From NCBI GenBank assembly GCA_963800505.1, contig CAWDBL010000037.1:248001-312000 (forward strand): a stretch of 64,000 nucleotides of DNA, in the 5' to 3' direction. The notes under the pieces were generated by a model, which searched no databases, was not told the DNA's origin, and saw nothing but the letters and a program-made list of their open reading frames with translations. Source of the stretch: Fodinibacter sp963800505 (GTDB taxonomy: Bacteria > Actinomycetota > Actinomycetes > Actinomycetales > Dermatophilaceae). Of this stretch, positions 62,861-64,000 are shown in pieces (the first letter of the stretch is position 1; every line of letters begins with the position of its first letter). The position numbers were made by a program, and so were the translations under genes.

Positions 62861-63510
62861 CGCACCCACTGCAGCCGCCACCGGCCACGATCCGCACCGA
62901 GGTGATGGTGCCGCTGCGCTTCAGCGACGGGTTCAGCACCACCGCACGGGTGCTCACGTTCGACGGGCTCGTCGACGGCCGCGAGCACCTGGCGGTGGGC
63001 CTGGGCGACCGCACCAGCCGGCTCGCCCCGGCCGACCGCCTCGACCACGCGCCGCTGGTGCGCCTGCACAGCGAGTGCCTCACCGGCGACGTCTTCGGCA
63101 GCCAGCGCTGCGACTGCGGCCCGCAGCTGCGCGAGGCGGTCGAGCTGATCTCGCGGGTCGGCGGCTACCTGCTCTACCTGCGCCAGGAGGGGCGCGGCAT
63201 CGGGCTCTACGGCAAGCTCGACGCCTACGGGCTGCAGGACGGCGGCCTCGACACCTACGAGGCCAACGTGGCGCTGGGCTTCAGCGCCGACGCGCGCGAC
63301 TACACGGTGGCGGCGCAGATGGTGACGGCGCTCGGCATCGGGTCGCTGGCCCTGCTGAGCAACAACCCGGACAAGGCGGCCCAGCTGGTCCGGCTCGGCG
63401 TGGCCGTCACCGAGGTGGTGCCCACCGGGGTGCACGTCAACGACGCCAACGCCCGCTACCTCGAGACCAAGGCCTCCCGAGGAGCCCACACCTTCCGCCG
63501 CCGCGCCTGA
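62857..63510 (+). CDS. ribA: GTP cyclohydrolase II, stand-alone
   Basis: A 217-residue enzyme with zinc ligands in HSECLTGDVFGSQRCDCGPQ, the catalytic LRQEGRGIGLYGKLDAY, and LLSNNPDKAAQLVRLGV. It opens GTP to 2,5-diamino-6-ribosylamino-pyrimidinone phosphate, formate and pyrophosphate. Most actinobacteria carry a RibBA fusion for riboflavin; this one lacks the RibB domain and its neighbours are not riboflavin genes, so a secondary pathway is likely. The ATG at 62857 overlaps the reductase stop. Confidence 0.92.
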   Translation: MTHPLQPPPATIRTEVMVPLRFSDGFSTTARVLTFDGLVDGREHLAVGLGDRTSRLAPADRLDHAPLVRLHSECLTGDVFGSQRCDCGPQLREAVELISRVGGYLLYLRQEGRGIGLYGKLDAYGLQDGGLDTYEANVALGFSADARDYTVAAQMVTALGIGSLALLSNNPDKAAQLVRLGVAVTEVVPTGVHVNDANARYLETKASRGAHTFRRRA

Positions 63511-63537
63511 CTCCCCAGAGGGGCGTGCGGACGCGAC

Positions 63538-63592
63538 GAGGTCCCACGACGCGCTGATGCCGCAAGCGTGCGGTCAGCGTGTCGCGGGACTC
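63538..63592. repeat. dispersed hairpin element, copy 2, after ribA
   Basis: Arms 63538-63557 and 63574-63592 share their sequence with the element at 49922-49983, in opposite orientation. Between the arms CCGCA-AGCG-TGCGG extends the hairpin. It is likely part of the ribA terminator. Confidence 0.65.
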
Positions 63593-63601
63593 CAACCCAA
63601 C

Positions 63602-63675
63602 GACGTATTGCGGATTTCCCACGCGTTCGCGCGGGGCTCGGGGCCCGCGAAACGGTGGGGAATCCGCAATACGTC
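63602..63675. terminator. very long hairpin between ribA and katG
   Basis: A perfect 15-bp stem, GACGTATTGCGGATT (63602-63616) with 63661-63675, continues inward through CCCAC/GTGGG and CGCGGG/CCCGCG segments, so almost the whole 74 nt can fold on itself. It separates convergent ribA and katG. Confidence 0.7.
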
Positions 63676-63682
63676 TTGTGAC

Positions 63683-64000
63683 TCAGCGGTGCAGGTCGAA
63701 GCGGTCGAGCTCCATCACCTTGACCCAGGCGGCGACGAAGTCGCGCGCGAACTTCTCCGACGCGTCGTCGCTGGCGTAGACCTCGGCCAGCGCCCGCAGC
63801 TGCGCGTGCGAGCCGAAGACCAGGTCGACCGCGGTGGCCGACCAGCGCACCTCACCGGTGGCCTGGTCGGTGCCGGTGTAGACGTTCTCGGTGGTCAGTG
63901 ACGACTTCCACTCGGTGCCCGGGGCGAGCAGGGTGCGGAAGAAGTCGTTGGTCAGCTGGCCGCGCCGCGAGGTGAACACCCCGAGGTCGGAGTCGCCGAC
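63683..64000 (-). CDS. katG: catalase-peroxidase C-terminal part, 5' end beyond window
   Basis: The last 105 codons of katG, entering from the right edge. FTSRRGQLTNDFFRTLL, WKSSLTTENVYTGTDQATGE, ATAVDLVFGSHAQLRALAEV and FVAAWVKVMELDRFDL match the C-terminal domain of bifunctional catalase-peroxidases, which break down H2O2. The active-site domain lies outside the window, so completeness cannot be judged. Confidence 0.93.
   Translation of the reverse strand, partial: VGDSDLGVFTSRRGQLTNDFFRTLLAPGTEWKSSLTTENVYTGTDQATGEVRWSATAVDLVFGSHAQLRALAEVYASDDASEKFARDFVAAWVKVMELDRFDLHR

Noticed and set aside
58612..63510. A riboflavin biosynthesis operon
   Set aside because: RibB, RibE, RibH and the RibD deaminase domain are missing, and no FMN riboswitch was seen upstream. 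The glycosyltransferase and flippase-like genes do not fit.

Overview
The window is high-G+C DNA (roughly 70% or more by eye) with tightly packed genes, many GTG starts, frequent 4-bp ATGA/GTGA overlaps and a strong bias to G or C at third codon positions. The gene content points to an aerobic to facultatively anaerobic actinobacterium: an Rpf with a c-di-AMP leader, WS/DGAT next to a hydrolase, a mycothiol-type maleylpyruvate isomerase-fold protein, GAF-ANTAR regulators, DUF6457 and DUF7144. Micrococcales, and within it Intrasporangiaceae, is my best guess; this rests on family knowledge, not on a marker gene. I see no rRNA, tRNA, CRISPR array, prophage or insertion sequence.

Layout. 1-5532: a carotenoid-desaturase-like oxidoreductase (cut by the window edge), then stress genes (hemerythrin, DUF2231, epoxide-hydrolase-like protein, CBS pair, aldehyde dehydrogenase). 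5631-16881: a glycan island. It holds a carbamoyltransferase, five glycosyltransferases and a nearly complete ADP-heptose pathway in which GmhB is fused to a GT2 and GmhA to a GT4, followed by HldE, an SDR and a convergent UDP-glucuronate-decarboxylase-like SDR. 17018-24463: an SDR, a 1095-residue hybrid histidine kinase ending in an ANTAR domain, two GAF-ANTAR proteins and a zinc dehydrogenase. 24599-25611: rpf behind a ydaO-type c-di-AMP riboswitch. 25761-33410: WS/DGAT and hydrolase pair, galM, oxidoreductases and a Y-family polymerase. 33614-35552: a MazEF-like toxin-antitoxin module with a perfect palindromic operator, a GNAT remnant, a TetR regulator and a truncated SnoaL-like gene.

35549-50449 is a nitrate respiration and nitrogen-oxide island: a NirK-type membrane domain, hemerythrin, DUF2249, mobA, two NarK-type transporters, narGHJI and DUF6457. 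It also contains two related regulators with identically spaced cysteine triplets, suggesting a shared iron-sulfur sensor. 50503-53959 encodes a two-ATPase, two-permease ABC-2 exporter; 54010-55235 an ECF sigma factor with an RskA-like anti-sigma factor; 55389-57443 a GlgX-type debranching enzyme. 58612-63510 is a compact operon combining stand-alone GTP cyclohydrolase II, a RibD-type reductase without its deaminase, a PTPS-fold protein lacking a zinc histidine, an MDR dehydrogenase, a GT4 and a flippase-like membrane protein. It looks like a pathway to an undescribed glycosylated metabolite derived from GTP. The window ends in the C-terminus of katG.

Two patterns cut across regions. Seven intergenic sites match the actinobacterial SigB-type consensus (GNNT-N14-16-GGGTA), mostly before stress genes and the glycan island. 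Most convergent gene ends carry long, sometimes tandemly duplicated hairpins, two of which belong to one dispersed family. Two genes (the GT4-GmhA fusion and narG) each carry a one-base insertion that breaks an otherwise intact frame.
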